Shown one piece after another: positions 40,884-51,290 of a stretch of DNA of 64,000 bases. Each line of letters opens with the position of its first letter. The first letter of the stretch is position 1. The stretch spans positions 604,445 through 668,444 of the forward strand of contig NZ_KB467824.1 of NCBI RefSeq assembly GCF_000344615.1, read 5' to 3'. The translations under genes and the position numbers were made by a program. The notes beneath the pieces are model-generated. The model was given only the letters and a program-made list of their open reading frames with translations. It had not been told where the DNA came from and did not search any database. The stretch comes from Janthinobacterium sp. CG3. Lineage in GTDB: Bacteria > Pseudomonadota > Gammaproteobacteria > Burkholderiales > Burkholderiaceae_D.

Positions 40884-43800
40884 ATGCGGATTTTTGGCAA
40901 GTTTGGCAAGGGTTGGATGGTTTCAAAATTGCCGCTGTGGGGCGCCGGCCTGTCGCTGGCGCTGCTGATCGGCGCGGCCCTGTACGCGGCGGCGGCCAAG
41001 ACGGTCGAAGACGACGCGCGCCAGCGCTTCGACAACGTTGCCCGCAGCACCCAGTACGGCTTGTCGGCGCGGGTCAAGGCCTATTCCGACCTGGTGCGCG
41101 GGCTGGTGGCGCTGTTTCGCACCGCCGACTCGCTGAGCCGCGGCCAATTCCACGAATACGTCACCGGCCTGGACCTGCCGCGGCATTTTCCGGCCATCGA
41201 GGCGCTGACGTACGCGCAGTCGCTCGACGACGCCCAGCGCGACGCCTTCGAAAAGGAGGTGCGCGCCGACACCAGCCTCCAGCCGGGCGGCTATCCCGAC
41301 TTCGCCATCAGGCCGGCCGGGCGGCGTTCGTGGTATTCGGTGCTGACCTATATGGAACCGATGGCAACGCTGAAGGAGAAGTTCGGCGTCGATATCGCCG
41401 CCACGCCGGCGGTGCGGCGCGTGCTCGAGCATTCGCGCGACTCCGGCCTGGTCAGCTCGTCGGGCCAGCCGATTATCGTCCAGGGGCCGCCGCGCCACAT
41501 CGCGCTGGGCATGCGCCTGCCGGTGTACCGCCGCGGCATGCCGCTGCTCGACACGGCGACGCGCCGCGCCGCCTACCTGGGCGCGGTCGGTATCGGTTTC
41601 AGTATTCCCAAGCTGGTGCAGGGCGCGCTCGACGAGATGGCGCTGCGCCAGGTGCGCCTGTCGCTGTTCGCCGACAACGCCACCGAGCCGGAGCTGCGCC
41701 GCCTGGTGCTGGAGAAAACCGACCGCCTGTTGTTCAACGACAACGGCAGCACCGAGGCCGACCCGACCCCGGCCGCCGAGGCCGCCGACTTCTTCGAGAC
41801 GGTGCTGCCGATCGACTTCAACGGCAGCCTGTGGAAGGCCCAGTTCCGCGTCCGCAAGACCGACCTGTACACCGGCTTCGACCGCCTGTTCCCGTGGCTG
41901 GCGCTGTTTACCGGCTTCGCCGGCAGCATGCTGATCTATGGTTACTTTTTCACGCTGTACTCGTCGCGCCGCAACGCCATCGAGCAGCGCGTGCTGCTCG
42001 ACACGGTGCTCAACAACATCGACGCCCACGTTTACATGAAAGACCAGGACCGCCGCTACATTTACGCCAACGCCAAGATGGCCGAGGTGCTGGGGCGGCC
42101 GGTGGCGGACATTATCGGCAAGCTCGACCGCGAGCTGATGCCGGCCGCGCGCGCCGACGCCGCCTGGGAGTTCGACAAGCAGGTGTTCGAGGATTGCGTC
42201 AAGCACACCACCGAGGAGCAGTACGTCGACCGCGACGGCGAGGCGCGCCACCTGTGGACGGTCAAGGTGCCGTTGCTGCACGAGGAGCGCATCGACGCCG
42301 TCATCGGCCTGTCGACCGACGTCACCGAGCTGCACAACCTGAAGGTGCAGGCCGACGCCGCCAACCAGGCCAAGAGCGACTTCCTGTCCAACATGAGCCA
42401 CGAGATCCGCACGCCGATGAACAGCATCATCGGCATGGCCCACCTGGCGTTGAAGTCGGTGGCCGACCCGAAGCAGCGCGACTACCTGCAAAAGATCTAC
42501 CACTCCGGCCAGCACCTGCTGGGGCTGATCAACGACATCCTCGACTTTTCCAAGATCGAGGCCGGCAAGCTGGAACTGGAGGAACTCGACTTCACGCTCG
42601 ACACGCTGCTGGCGAACATTTCAAGCCAGCTTGGCCAGAGCGCCGCGGCCAAGGGCTTGACCTTGGTGTTCGAGATCTGGCCGGGCCTGGCGCACCAGTT
42701 GCGCGGCGACCCGCTGCGGCTCGAACAGGTGCTGTTGAACCTGACCAGCAACGCCATCAAGTTCTCCGGGAACGGCCAGATCTTCATCCGCGCCCGCCCG
42801 CTTGAAGACCTCGAGCGGCACACCATGGTGCGCTTCGAGGTGCAGGATCCTGGCATCGGCATGAGCGCCGAGCAGGTCTCGCAGCTGTTCCAATCCTTCC
42901 ACCAGGGCGACCCGTCGACCACGCGCAAATACGGCGGCACCGGGCTGGGGCTGGTGATCAGCAAGCAACTGGCCGAACTGATGGGCGGCGGCGTCGGCGT
43001 CGAAAGCGCGCCCGGCGCCGGCAGCACCTTCTGGTTCGCCGCGCGGCTGGAGAAGGGCACCGAGTTCTTCGCCGTCAGCGAGGAACTGGTGCGCGCCGAC
43101 GTGCTCGACATCATCAAGGGCGCGGCCATCCTGCTGGTCGAGGACAACATCTTCAGCCAGCAGGTCGGCCAGGAATTGCTGGAGGACGCCGGCGCCACCG
43201 TCTGCGTCGCCAACAACGGCAAGGAGGCGATCGACCTGATGCTCAAGGAACGCTTCGACTGCGTGCTGATGGACGTGCAGATGCCGCTGATGGACGGCTT
43301 CGAGACCACCCGCATGATCCGCGCCCATCCAAAGCTGAGCGGCGCGCTGGTGGTGGCGATGACGGCCAACGCCGGCAGCGAGGACAAGGCGCGCTGCCTG
43401 GCCGCCGGCATGGATGAGTTCATCACCAAACCGATCGCGCCGAAGCTGCTGTTTACCGTGCTGGCGAAATGGATGGCGCAGCGCGGCAGCGGCCGCGCGC
43501 GGGCGCCACTGCCGGCGCCGGCGGTCGCGCTGGCCACGCACGCGCCGGCGCCCGAGGACGACGACGAGGACGCGCCGCTGATGGGCGAGGCGGCCCTGCT
43601 CGACATCGCCGCGCTGGGGCAAACCTTCGGCAACCGGCCCGACAAGATGCGCAAGTTCGCGCTGATGTTCCTGGACGCGGCGCGCGACGCCCTGGTTGAA
43701 ATGAACCAGGCGATGGCGCAGGGCGACCTGGTGCGCCTGTCGGAGCTGGGGCACCGCACCAAATCGTCGGCGCGGGCGGTCGGCGCGATGAGCTTTGCCG

Positions 43801-43940
43801 CGCTGTGCCGCACCATCGAGGCGATCCAGGCCGACGGCGACCCGGTCCAGGCCCGCCGCGTCCTCGACCAGATGCAGCCGCTGCTGGAGCGCCTGAAACT
43901 GCAAATCGGCCGGGACCTGATGGCGGAAGACGCCGGTTAA
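40884..43940 (+). CDS. CHASE-PAS hybrid histidine kinase with receiver and Hpt domains
   Basis: The 1018-residue inner-membrane kinase has two transmembrane helices (about 15-35 and 335-357) flanking a periplasmic CHASE domain (about 75-300). Next come a PAS domain (about 370-490), HisKA with His506 in [10 protein letters not shown], an ATPase domain ([22 protein letters not shown]), a receiver with Asp797 in [11 protein letters not shown], and a C-terminal Hpt with His957 in [17 protein letters not shown] domains bind small extracellular ligands. ATG 40884 is taken as start; ATG 40917, with AAGGG five bases upstream, is a good alternative. Single gene. Confidence 0.92.
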   Translation: MRIFGKFGKGWMVSKLPLWGAGLSLALLIGAALYAAAAKTVEDDARQRFDNVARSTQYGLSARVKAYSDLVRGLVALFRTADSLSRGQFHEYVTGLDLPRHFPAIEALTYAQSLDDAQRDAFEKEVRADTSLQPGGYPDFAIRPAGRRSWYSVLTYMEPMATLKEKFGVDIAATPAVRRVLEHSRDSGLVSSSGQPIIVQGPPRHIALGMRLPVYRRGMPLLDTATRRAAYLGAVGIGFSIPKLVQGALDEMALRQVRLSLFADNATEPELRRLVLEKTDRLLFNDNGSTEADPTPAAEAADFFETVLPIDFNGSLWKAQFRVRKTDLYTGFDRLFPWLALFTGFAGSMLIYGYFFTLYSSRRNAIEQRVLLDTVLNNIDAHVYMKDQDRRYIYANAKMAEVLGRPVADIIGKLDRELMPAARADAAWEFDKQVFEDCVKHTTEEQYVDRDGEARHLWTVKVPLLHEERIDAVIGLSTDVTELHNLKVQADAANQAKSDFLSNMSHEIRTPMNSIIGMAHLALKSVADPKQRDYLQKIYHSGQHLLGLINDILDFSKIEAGKLELEELDFTLDTLLANISSQLGQSAAAKGLTLVFEIWPGLAHQLRGDPLRLEQVLLNLTSNAIKFSGNGQIFIRARPLEDLERHTMVRFEVQDPGIGMSAEQVSQLFQSFHQGDPSTTRKYGGTGLGLVISKQLAELMGGGVGVESAPGAGSTFWFAARLEKGTEFFAVSEELVRADVLDIIKGAAILLVEDNIFSQQVGQELLEDAGATVCVANNGKEAIDLMLKERFDCVLMDVQMPLMDGFETTRMIRAHPKLSGALVVAMTANAGSEDKARCLAAGMDEFITKPIAPKLLFTVLAKWMAQRGSGRARAPLPAPAVALATHAPAPEDDDEDAPLMGEAALLDIAALGQTFGNRPDKMRKFALMFLDAARDALVEMNQAMAQGDLVRLSELGHRTKSSARAVGAMSFAALCRTIEAIQADGDPVQARRVLDQMQPLLERLKLQIGRDLMAEDAG

Positions 43941-43992
43941 CAGCGTTGAGGGGGCGCCGGTACGGGGGCGGACCCGCGGCGCCAAGGCGAGC

Positions 43993-44019
43993 GGGTCTGG
44001 CCCCAGCCTTTCGCCCTTG
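43993..44019 (-). repeat. 27-bp interspersed repeat, copy 3 (inverted)
   Basis: GGGTCTGGCCCCAGCC followed by TTTCGCCCTTG is the reverse complement of the repeat at 8584-8610, with three or four differences. It lies 53 bases after the kinase stop and upstream of recC, in a 244-bp gap that otherwise holds only the presumed recC promoter region (about 44085-44170). Confidence 0.55.
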
Positions 44020-44184
44020 CTTTTGATGCGATAACATCAACCCGCGGCATGTTCGACCCCGCTTTCCCGCATTTTTTCCGTCGCACAAGCTTGCCACAGG
44101 CGATAATATCGGATTGTCCGCGCGCGCTTTTCCCTCTTGCAATAACGACAGCGCCGCCGCGCGTTTCCCCCTTATCGGAGCAGC

Positions 44185-47100
44185 ATGCTTTCACCCGTCA
44201 CGCCAGGCCTGCTCATCTTGCATGGCAACCAGCTCGAACAACTGCGCGCCGCCGTCTTCCAGTGGCTGCGCAACAACCCGCTGGCGCCGCTCGAGTCGGA
44301 CATCTTCCTGGTGCAGTCGAACGGCGTGGCCGAATGGCTGAAGATCGCGCTGGCCGAGGAAATGGGCGTGTGCGCCGCCACCCGCATCGCGCTGCCGGCG
44401 CGGCTGCTGTGGGAGGGCTACCGCGGCATGCTGGGACGCGAGCGGGTGCCGAGCCGCTCGCCGTTCGACAAGGGGCCGCTGACCTGGCGCCTGATGCGCC
44501 TGCTGCCGACGCTGCTGGCCGAGCCGGCCTTCGCGCCGCTGCGCTACTTCCTGGCCGACGGCGAGGCCGAACGGCGATTGCAACTGGCCGAGCGCCTGGC
44601 CGACTTGTTCGACCAATACCAGGTGTACCGGGCCGACTGGCTGGAAGACTGGGCGCTCGGGCGCGACCAGCTGCGCAACGCCGCCGGCCAGGCCGCGCCG
44701 ATGGCCGCCGACCAGCGCTGGCAGGCGCAACTGTGGCGCGCCGTCACGGCCAGCGTGCCGGAGCAGCAGCGCGCCTCCGGCCGCGCCACCATCCACCAGC
44801 AATTCCTCGACGCCATCGCCCGCGGCGACGCGCCGGCCGGGCGGCTGCCGCGGCGCATCGTGCTGTTCGGCGTCTCGGCCTTGCCCTACCAAAGTCTGCA
44901 GGCGCTGGCGGCGCTGGCGCAGCACACCCAGGTGCTGCTGGCGGTGCCCAACCCCTGCCAATACTACTGGAGCGACATCATCGAGGGCCGCGACCTGCTG
45001 CGCAGCGCGCACAAGCGCCAACAGGCGCGCGGCGGCCGCGACCTCGGCGACCTGCCGATGGAAGAGCTGCACGCCTTCAGCCACCCGCTGCTGGCCAGTT
45101 GGGGCCGGCAGGGCCGCGACTTCATCCGCCTGCTCGACGAATTCGACGCCCACCGCGCCGCCTGGCTGCCGGAAAGCATGCGCGTCGACCTCTTTAGCGA
45201 AGAGGACGGCGACAGCCTGCTGGCCCAGGTGCAGGGCGCCATCCGCGAACTGCGCCCGCTCAGCGAGCACGCGCAGGCGGCGCCGCCGGCGGCGGACCGC
45301 TCGGTCGAATTCCACCTGGCCCACAGCGTCCAGCGCGAAGTCGAAGTGCTGCACGACCAGCTGCTGGCGATGCTCGGCGCCGGCAACGGCCTGCGCCCGC
45401 GCGAAGTGGTGGTGATGGTGCCCGACATCGACACCTTCACCGCCGCCATCCACGCGGTGTTCGGCCAGCACAAGCGCGGCGACCCGCGCTTCATCCCGTT
45501 TGAAATCGGCGACGTCAACGAGCGCAGCGTCAACCCGCTGCTGGTGGCGCTGGAATGGCTGCTGCGCCTGCCGCAGCAGCGCTGCCGCCAGAGCGAGGTG
45601 CGCGACTTGCTCGACGTGCCGGCGCTGGCCGCGCGCTTCGGCCTGGACGGCGAAGACCTGGCCACGCTGGGCGCGTGGATCGACGGCGCCGGCGTGCGCT
45701 GGGGCTTGGACCAGGCCCACCGCGACGGCCTCGGCCTGGGCGCCGCGCGCGAGCAAAACAGCTGGATCTTCGGCGTGCGGCGCATGCTGCTGGGCTACGC
45801 CAGCGGCAACGGCGCCAGCTTCGCCGGCATCGAACCGTACGCCGAAGTGGGCGGGCTGGACGCCGCGCTGGCCGGCTCGCTGGCGCAGCTGGTGGAGGCG
45901 CTGCTGCACTGGCGCGCTGCGCTGGCGCAGCCGCGCACCCCGGCCGAGTGGGGCGCGCAGGCGCGCGCGCTGCTGGCGGCCTTCTTCAGGGCTGGCGAGG
46001 AGGGCGACCGCCTGACGCTGGCGCTGCTGGAACAGGCGCTGCAAGGCTGGCTGGAAACCTGCGACGGCGCCGAATTCACCGAGTCGGTGCCGCTGGCGGT
46101 GCTGCGCGAAGCCTGGCTGGGCCTGCTCGACGAACCGACCCTGAACCACCAGTTCGTCTCCGGCGGCGTGACCTTCTGCACCCTGATGCCGATGCGCGCG
46201 GTGCCGTTTCGCGTGGTCTGCCTGCTGGGCATGAACGACGGCGACTTCCCGCGCCGCGCGCCGAAGGCCGACTTCGACCTGCTGGCGCTGCCCGGCATGG
46301 CGCGCCCGGGCGACCGCTCGCGCCGCGACGACGACCGCTACCTGATGCTGGAGGCGCTGCTGGCCGCGCGCGACAAGCTATATATTAGTTGGGTCGGCCG
46401 CAACGTGCGCGACAACAGCGAACAGCCGCCGTCGGTGCTGGTGTCGCAACTGCGCGACTACCTGGAGGCCGGTTGGGGCTTAAACCCGGCCAGCCTGACC
46501 ACCGAACACGCGCTGCAACCGTTCAGCCGCAAATACTTCGAGAGCGGCGGCCTGCTGACCTACGCAGGCGAATGGCGCGCCGCCCACGGCGCCGCGGCGG
46601 CGCCGGACGACGAGCGCGCCGCCGAACGCCTGCCGCCGTTCGAGCTGGACCCGAACTTCCGCCTGAAGCTCAACGACCTGGCCAACTTCATGCGCCAGCC
46701 GGTCAAATACTTCTTCCGGCGCCGCCTCAGCGTGGCCTTCGCCGACGCCGACCTGATCGGCGACGACGAGGAACCGTTCGCGCTGAACGCGCTGGAACGC
46801 TATCTGTTGGAAGACACGCTGCTGGACGACGCCGACGCCCCCGAGCCGCAGTCCGAGGTGCGCGCCAGCCTGACGCTGCGCGCCAAACGGCTGGAGCGCG
46901 AGGGCGTGCTGCCGATCGGCCTGATCGGCGAACAGTGGCAGCGCCAGCTGGTCGACGCGCTGGTGCCGGTGCGCAGCGCCTGGCTGGCGCTGTGCCAGCG
47001 CTTCCCGCGCCCGGCCGACAAGCTGGCGATCGACCTGCGCTACGGCGAGCTGCGCATCGACGACTGGCTCGACCGGCTGCGCCGCCAGGACGAGTCGGCC

Positions 47101-47607
47101 GGCGGCAAGATCGCCTGGCTGATGCAAATCTCCTCGAAAGTGCTGGACAAGGGCGGCAAGGCGCGCGGCGACAAACTCATCGCCATGTGGTTGCGCCAGC
47201 TGGCGGCGGCGGCGCAGGACGTGCCCGTGACCGGCTACCTGCTGGCGCGCGACGCCGTCGTGACGATGGCGCCGCTGGAGCCGGCCGGCGCGCGCGACGC
47301 GCTGGCGGCGCTGCTGGCGCTGTGGCGCGAAAACATGAACCACCCGCTGCCGACCGCCTGCAAGACCGCGCTGGCGCTGGCCCAGGACGGCGACCCGCGC
47401 GCGGTCTACGACGGCGGCTTCGACATGGCCGGCGAGCGCGCCGACCTGTGCCTGGCGCGACTATGGCCCGACTTCGCCGCGCTGGCGGCCGAGGAGGCCT
47501 GGGCCGACTGCTCGCTGGAGCTGTACGGGCCGCTGGCGGCCTGGCTGGACAACCATATCACCATCGCCGCCATCGACGCCGGCGCGGACGGCACGGAAGC
47601 CCCATGA
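44185..47607 (+). CDS. recC: Exodeoxyribonuclease V gamma subunit RecC
   Basis: The 1140-residue subunit is close in length to E. coli RecC (1122). In the RecBCD helicase-nuclease, RecC holds the complex together, splits the DNA strands and scans for Chi. Family features include ESDIFLVQSNGVAEWLKIAL near the N-terminus, VVVMVPDIDTFTAAIHAVFG, and CLLGMNDGDFPRRAPKADFD. It is the first gene of a recC-recB-recD operon; its TGA overlaps the recB ATG by four bases. GGAG lies just before ATG 44185. Unlike in E. coli, no ptrA gene separates recC and recB. Confidence 0.95.
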   Translation: MLSPVTPGLLILHGNQLEQLRAAVFQWLRNNPLAPLESDIFLVQSNGVAEWLKIALAEEMGVCAATRIALPARLLWEGYRGMLGRERVPSRSPFDKGPLTWRLMRLLPTLLAEPAFAPLRYFLADGEAERRLQLAERLADLFDQYQVYRADWLEDWALGRDQLRNAAGQAAPMAADQRWQAQLWRAVTASVPEQQRASGRATIHQQFLDAIARGDAPAGRLPRRIVLFGVSALPYQSLQALAALAQHTQVLLAVPNPCQYYWSDIIEGRDLLRSAHKRQQARGGRDLGDLPMEELHAFSHPLLASWGRQGRDFIRLLDEFDAHRAAWLPESMRVDLFSEEDGDSLLAQVQGAIRELRPLSEHAQAAPPAADRSVEFHLAHSVQREVEVLHDQLLAMLGAGNGLRPREVVVMVPDIDTFTAAIHAVFGQHKRGDPRFIPFEIGDVNERSVNPLLVALEWLLRLPQQRCRQSEVRDLLDVPALAARFGLDGEDLATLGAWIDGAGVRWGLDQAHRDGLGLGAAREQNSWIFGVRRMLLGYASGNGASFAGIEPYAEVGGLDAALAGSLAQLVEALLHWRAALAQPRTPAEWGAQARALLAAFFRAGEEGDRLTLALLEQALQGWLETCDGAEFTESVPLAVLREAWLGLLDEPTLNHQFVSGGVTFCTLMPMRAVPFRVVCLLGMNDGDFPRRAPKADFDLLALPGMARPGDRSRRDDDRYLMLEALLAARDKLYISWVGRNVRDNSEQPPSVLVSQLRDYLEAGWGLNPASLTTEHALQPFSRKYFESGGLLTYAGEWRAAHGAAAAPDDERAAERLPPFELDPNFRLKLNDLANFMRQPVKYFFRRRLSVAFADADLIGDDEEPFALNALERYLLEDTLLDDADAPEPQSEVRASLTLRAKRLEREGVLPIGLIGEQWQRQLVDALVPVRSAWLALCQRFPRPADKLAIDLRYGELRIDDWLDRLRRQDESAGGKIAWLMQISSKVLDKGGKARGDKLIAMWLRQLAAAAQDVPVTGYLLARDAVVTMAPLEPAGARDALAALLALWRENMNHPLPTACKTALALAQDGDPRAVYDGGFDMAGERADLCLARLWPDFAALAAEEAWADCSLELYGPLAAWLDNHITIAAIDAGADGTEAP

Positions 47608-50600
47608 GCAGCCAACTGTTACAACCCTTGACCTTCCCGCTGCACGGCACCCGCCTGATCGAGGCCAGCGCCGGCACCGGCAAAACCTGGACCATCGCCG
47701 CGCTGTACGTGCGCCTGGTGCTGGGCCACGGCGGCGCGGCCGGCTTCGGCCGCGCGCTGCAACCGGCCGACATCCTGGTGATGACTTTTACCCGCGCCGC
47801 CACGCGCGAACTGTCGAACCGCGTGCGCGAGCGCTTGATCGAAGCGGCCGCCTACTTCCGCGACCCCGGCGCCGGCCAGCCCGACGCCTACCTCGACGCG
47901 CTGCTGGACGACTACCCCGACCACGCCGAGCGGCAGCGCGCCGCGCACCGCCTGACGCTGGCCGCCGAAACCATGGACGAGGCGGCGATTTTCACCATCG
48001 ACGCCTGGTGCCAGCGCATGCTGCGCGAACACGCCTTCGACAGCGGCAGCCTGTTCAACGAAGAACTGGTCAGCGACGAAAACGCGCTGTTCGAGGACGC
48101 CGCCCACGACTACTGGCGCCAGCACGTCTACCCGCTGAACGCCGGCGCGCTGGAACCGTTGCTGGAAGCTTGGAGCGACGTGGTGGTGCTGAAAAAAACC
48201 GTGCGCGAACTGGTCAAGCGCGCCGGCGCCATCGGCGCGGCGGGCGAGCCGACGCTGGGCGGCCTGATCGCCCGCGTGCAAAAAGAACAGCGGGCGCAAC
48301 TGGCCGGGCTGAAGCACGGCTGGGCCGAGCGCGCCGACCGCATGGAGCAATGGATAGGCCGGCAGCGCGACGCCGCGCCGAAGTGCTTCAACGGCAACAA
48401 GATGAAACCCGAATCGCTGGCCAAATGGTTCGCCGGCCTGCGCGCCTGGGCGCTCGACGCCGCCGCCGTGCAGCCGGCCGGCGTCAACGACACCGCCTGG
48501 CGCCGCCTGACGCCGGACGGCATCGCCGACGCCTTCTCGAAAGGCCACAGCGCCGAGGTGCCGGACGACTTCGACGCCACCGCGGCGCTGGCCGAGGCGC
48601 TGGCGCGGATCGCGCCGCTGTCGCACGAACTGTACCGCCACGCCGCCGCCACCATCGCCGCGCGCATGGACGAACTGAAGCGGCGCGCCCGCCAGTTCGG
48701 CTTCGCCGACCTGCTGGAACGCCTGAAGGCGGCGCTGGAGGGCGAGAACGGCGCCGCGCTGCGCCAGCGCATCACCGACCAGTACCCGCTGGCGATGGTC
48801 GACGAATTCCAGGACACCGCGCCCGGCCAATACCAGATCTTCAACCTGCTGTACCGGGTCGCCGACAACGACCCGGCGCGCGGCCTGTTCCTGATCGGCG
48901 ACCCGAAACAATCGATCTACGGCTTCCGCGGCGCCGACATCCACAGCTACCTGTCGGCGCGCGCCGCCACCGAGGGGCGCCACTACCAGCTGGGCACCAA
49001 CTACCGCTCGACGGGCGCGCTGGTGGACGCCGTCAACCAGCTGTTCCTGCACGCCGAGGGCCACGGCGAAGGTGAGTCACGGCGCGACGGTTTCCCGTCC
49101 GGCGCCTTCCGCTTCCGCAAGGGCGGCGCCAACCCGCTGCCGTTCGACGCCGTCGGCGCCATGGGCCGCGCCGAACAACTGGTGCGCGGCGACGGCCCGG
49201 AAGCGCCATTGACGGTGGCCCTGAGCCACGCCGACGGCTTGAAGGGCGACGCCTACCGCGAATTCTTCGCGCACCACTGCGCCGAGCACATCGTCGGCCT
49301 GCTCAACGACCCCTGCGCCGGTTTCGAAGGCAAAACCGGCTTTAGGCGTTTGCAACCGGCCGACATCGCCATCCTGGTGCGCGACCGCAAGGAGGCGGCG
49401 GCGATTCGCAAGGCGCTGCAAAAACGCCAAGTGGCCAGCGTCTACCTGTCCGACAAGGACTCCGTCATTAACAGCGACGAGGCGGCCGACGTGCTGCGCT
49501 GGCTGCGCGCGCTGGCCAACCCGCTCGACGGCGCGCTGGCGCGGGCCGCCTTCGCCACCGGCACGGTCGGCATGACGCTGAGCGAACTGGCGCAACTGTC
49601 GAACGACGAAATCGAATCGGAAAAACGCGCCGAACAACTCAAGGGCCTGCACCTGGTGTGGCAGCGCCAGGGCGTGCTGGCGATGCTGCGGCGCTTCATC
49701 CACGAACTGAAACTGCCGGCGGCGATGCTGCGCCAGGCCGGCGGCGAACGGCGCCTGACCAACCTGCTGCACCTGGCCGAACTGCTGCAAACGGCCAGCC
49801 GCCAGCTCGACGGCGAACAGGCGCTGATCCGTTGGCTGGCCGAGCAAATCGCCGGCGAGGGCGGCGGCGGCGACGAACGTGTGCTGCGCCTGGAAAGCGA
49901 CGCCGAACTGGTCAAGGTCGTCACCGTCCACAAGTCGAAGGGCCTGGAATACCCGCTGGTCTACCTGCCGTTCGCCGTCACCGCGCGCAAGGTCGACAAG
50001 CGCAACCGCAGCTTCTTCGAATACACCGACGGCGACGGCGTGCGCCACCTCGACATGACGCTGTCGGAGCCGGCGCAGGAAGCGGTGGAGGCGGCGCGCA
50101 TCGAAGAAGACCTGCGCCTGCTGTACGTGGCGTTGACGCGCGCCTGCCATTTCCTGTGGCTGGGCGTGGCGGCGCTGGCCGGGCGCAAGGCCGGCGAGAA
50201 TACGCTGCACGACTCGGCGCTGGGCTACCTGCTGACCGGCGGCGAGAAGCTGCCGGCGGAAGACCTGCTGGCGCGCTGGCAGCGGCTGCGCGGCGACTGC
50301 GCCGGCATCGCCATCGCCGAACTGGTCCAGCCGGGCCGCGCCACCATGCTCGACCGCGTCGAACTGCTGCCCGAGCTGAGCGACGCCGCCGTGTTCGACG
50401 GCAGCTTCGAGCGCGACTGGACCGTCGGCAGCTTCACCTCGCTGACGCGGCAAGTGGGGCCGCTGGTCGCCAGCGTCCACGTGCCGCAGCGGGCCAAGGA
50501 GGAAACCCTGCTCGAAGACGAGGACGACGCGCAGGCGTCGGCGCGCGGCGACGACGCGCCGTGGCACCGCTTCCCGCGCGGCTCCGTGCCCGGCAACTTC

Positions 50601-51290
50601 CTGCACGAGCAACTCGAATGGATCGGCAGCGAAGGCTTCGGCATCGTCGACGACGCCGGCTTCGCCGCCCGCCTGGGCGCGCGCTGCGAACGGGCCGGCT
50701 GGGGCCACCGCCAGGAAGACGCGGTGGCCTGGCTGCGCACCGTGGCGACGACGCCGCTGCCGATGCTGGGCGCGCCGCTGGTCGCCATCGAAGCGCTGCT
50801 GCCCGAGATGGAATTCTGGTTCCCCAGCGAGCGCCTGGGCACCGACGGGTTGGACCGCCTGTGCTCGCGCCACCTGCTGGGCGACGCGCCGCGCCCGGCG
50901 CTGCCGAAACGCCAGCTGCACGGCATGTTGAAAGGCTTCGCCGACCTGGTCTTCGAACACCAGGGGCGCTATTGGGTACTCGACTACAAATCCAACGCGC
51001 TCGGCGCCGGCGACGCCGCCTACCACAAGCAGGCGCTGGCGGCCGGCATGGCGGCGCACCGCTACGACATCCAGGGCGCCATCTACATGCTGGCGCTGCA
51101 CCGCCTGCTGCGCAGCCGCCTGGGCGAACACTACGACCCGGCGCGGCAACTGGGCGGCGCCATTTTCCTGTTCTTGCGCGGCATCGCCAACCCGCACACG
51201 CACGGCTGCTACTGGCTGGAGCCGCAGATGGCGCTGCTCGACGGCCTCGACACGCTACTCGACGCAACGCCAGATGGAACACCACCATGA
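47604..51290 (+). CDS. recB: Exodeoxyribonuclease V beta subunit RecB
   Basis: The 1228-residue 3'-5' helicase and nuclease subunit carries the SF1 motifs: Walker A EASAGTGKTW with Lys27, motif Ia/Ic VMTFTRAATREL, the DEFQDT motif II, GDPKQSIYGFRGAD (motif III), VVTVHKSKGLEYPL (motif V) and LLYVALTRA (motif VI). The C-terminal nuclease domain has Asp1127 and Lys1129 in VLDYKSNALG. The start overlaps the recC stop (ATGA) and the end overlaps the recD start, so the three subunits are made in step. All catalytic residues appear intact. Confidence 0.95.
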   Translation: MSSQLLQPLTFPLHGTRLIEASAGTGKTWTIAALYVRLVLGHGGAAGFGRALQPADILVMTFTRAATRELSNRVRERLIEAAAYFRDPGAGQPDAYLDALLDDYPDHAERQRAAHRLTLAAETMDEAAIFTIDAWCQRMLREHAFDSGSLFNEELVSDENALFEDAAHDYWRQHVYPLNAGALEPLLEAWSDVVVLKKTVRELVKRAGAIGAAGEPTLGGLIARVQKEQRAQLAGLKHGWAERADRMEQWIGRQRDAAPKCFNGNKMKPESLAKWFAGLRAWALDAAAVQPAGVNDTAWRRLTPDGIADAFSKGHSAEVPDDFDATAALAEALARIAPLSHELYRHAAATIAARMDELKRRARQFGFADLLERLKAALEGENGAALRQRITDQYPLAMVDEFQDTAPGQYQIFNLLYRVADNDPARGLFLIGDPKQSIYGFRGADIHSYLSARAATEGRHYQLGTNYRSTGALVDAVNQLFLHAEGHGEGESRRDGFPSGAFRFRKGGANPLPFDAVGAMGRAEQLVRGDGPEAPLTVALSHADGLKGDAYREFFAHHCAEHIVGLLNDPCAGFEGKTGFRRLQPADIAILVRDRKEAAAIRKALQKRQVASVYLSDKDSVINSDEAADVLRWLRALANPLDGALARAAFATGTVGMTLSELAQLSNDEIESEKRAEQLKGLHLVWQRQGVLAMLRRFIHELKLPAAMLRQAGGERRLTNLLHLAELLQTASRQLDGEQALIRWLAEQIAGEGGGGDERVLRLESDAELVKVVTVHKSKGLEYPLVYLPFAVTARKVDKRNRSFFEYTDGDGVRHLDMTLSEPAQEAVEAARIEEDLRLLYVALTRACHFLWLGVAALAGRKAGENTLHDSALGYLLTGGEKLPAEDLLARWQRLRGDCAGIAIAELVQPGRATMLDRVELLPELSDAAVFDGSFERDWTVGSFTSLTRQVGPLVASVHVPQRAKEETLLEDEDDAQASARGDDAPWHRFPRGSVPGNFLHEQLEWIGSEGFGIVDDAGFAARLGARCERAGWGHRQEDAVAWLRTVATTPLPMLGAPLVAIEALLPEMEFWFPSERLGTDGLDRLCSRHLLGDAPRPALPKRQLHGMLKGFADLVFEHQGRYWVLDYKSNALGAGDAAYHKQALAAGMAAHRYDIQGAIYMLALHRLLRSRLGEHYDPARQLGGAIFLFLRGIANPHTHGCYWLEPQMALLDGLDTLLDATPDGTPP

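Noticed and set aside
46389-47603. N-terminal extension of recB by about 400 codons
   Set aside because: This stretch is a shadow of recC. The RecB start at 47604 overlaps the recC stop and places the Walker A motif at the normal distance.
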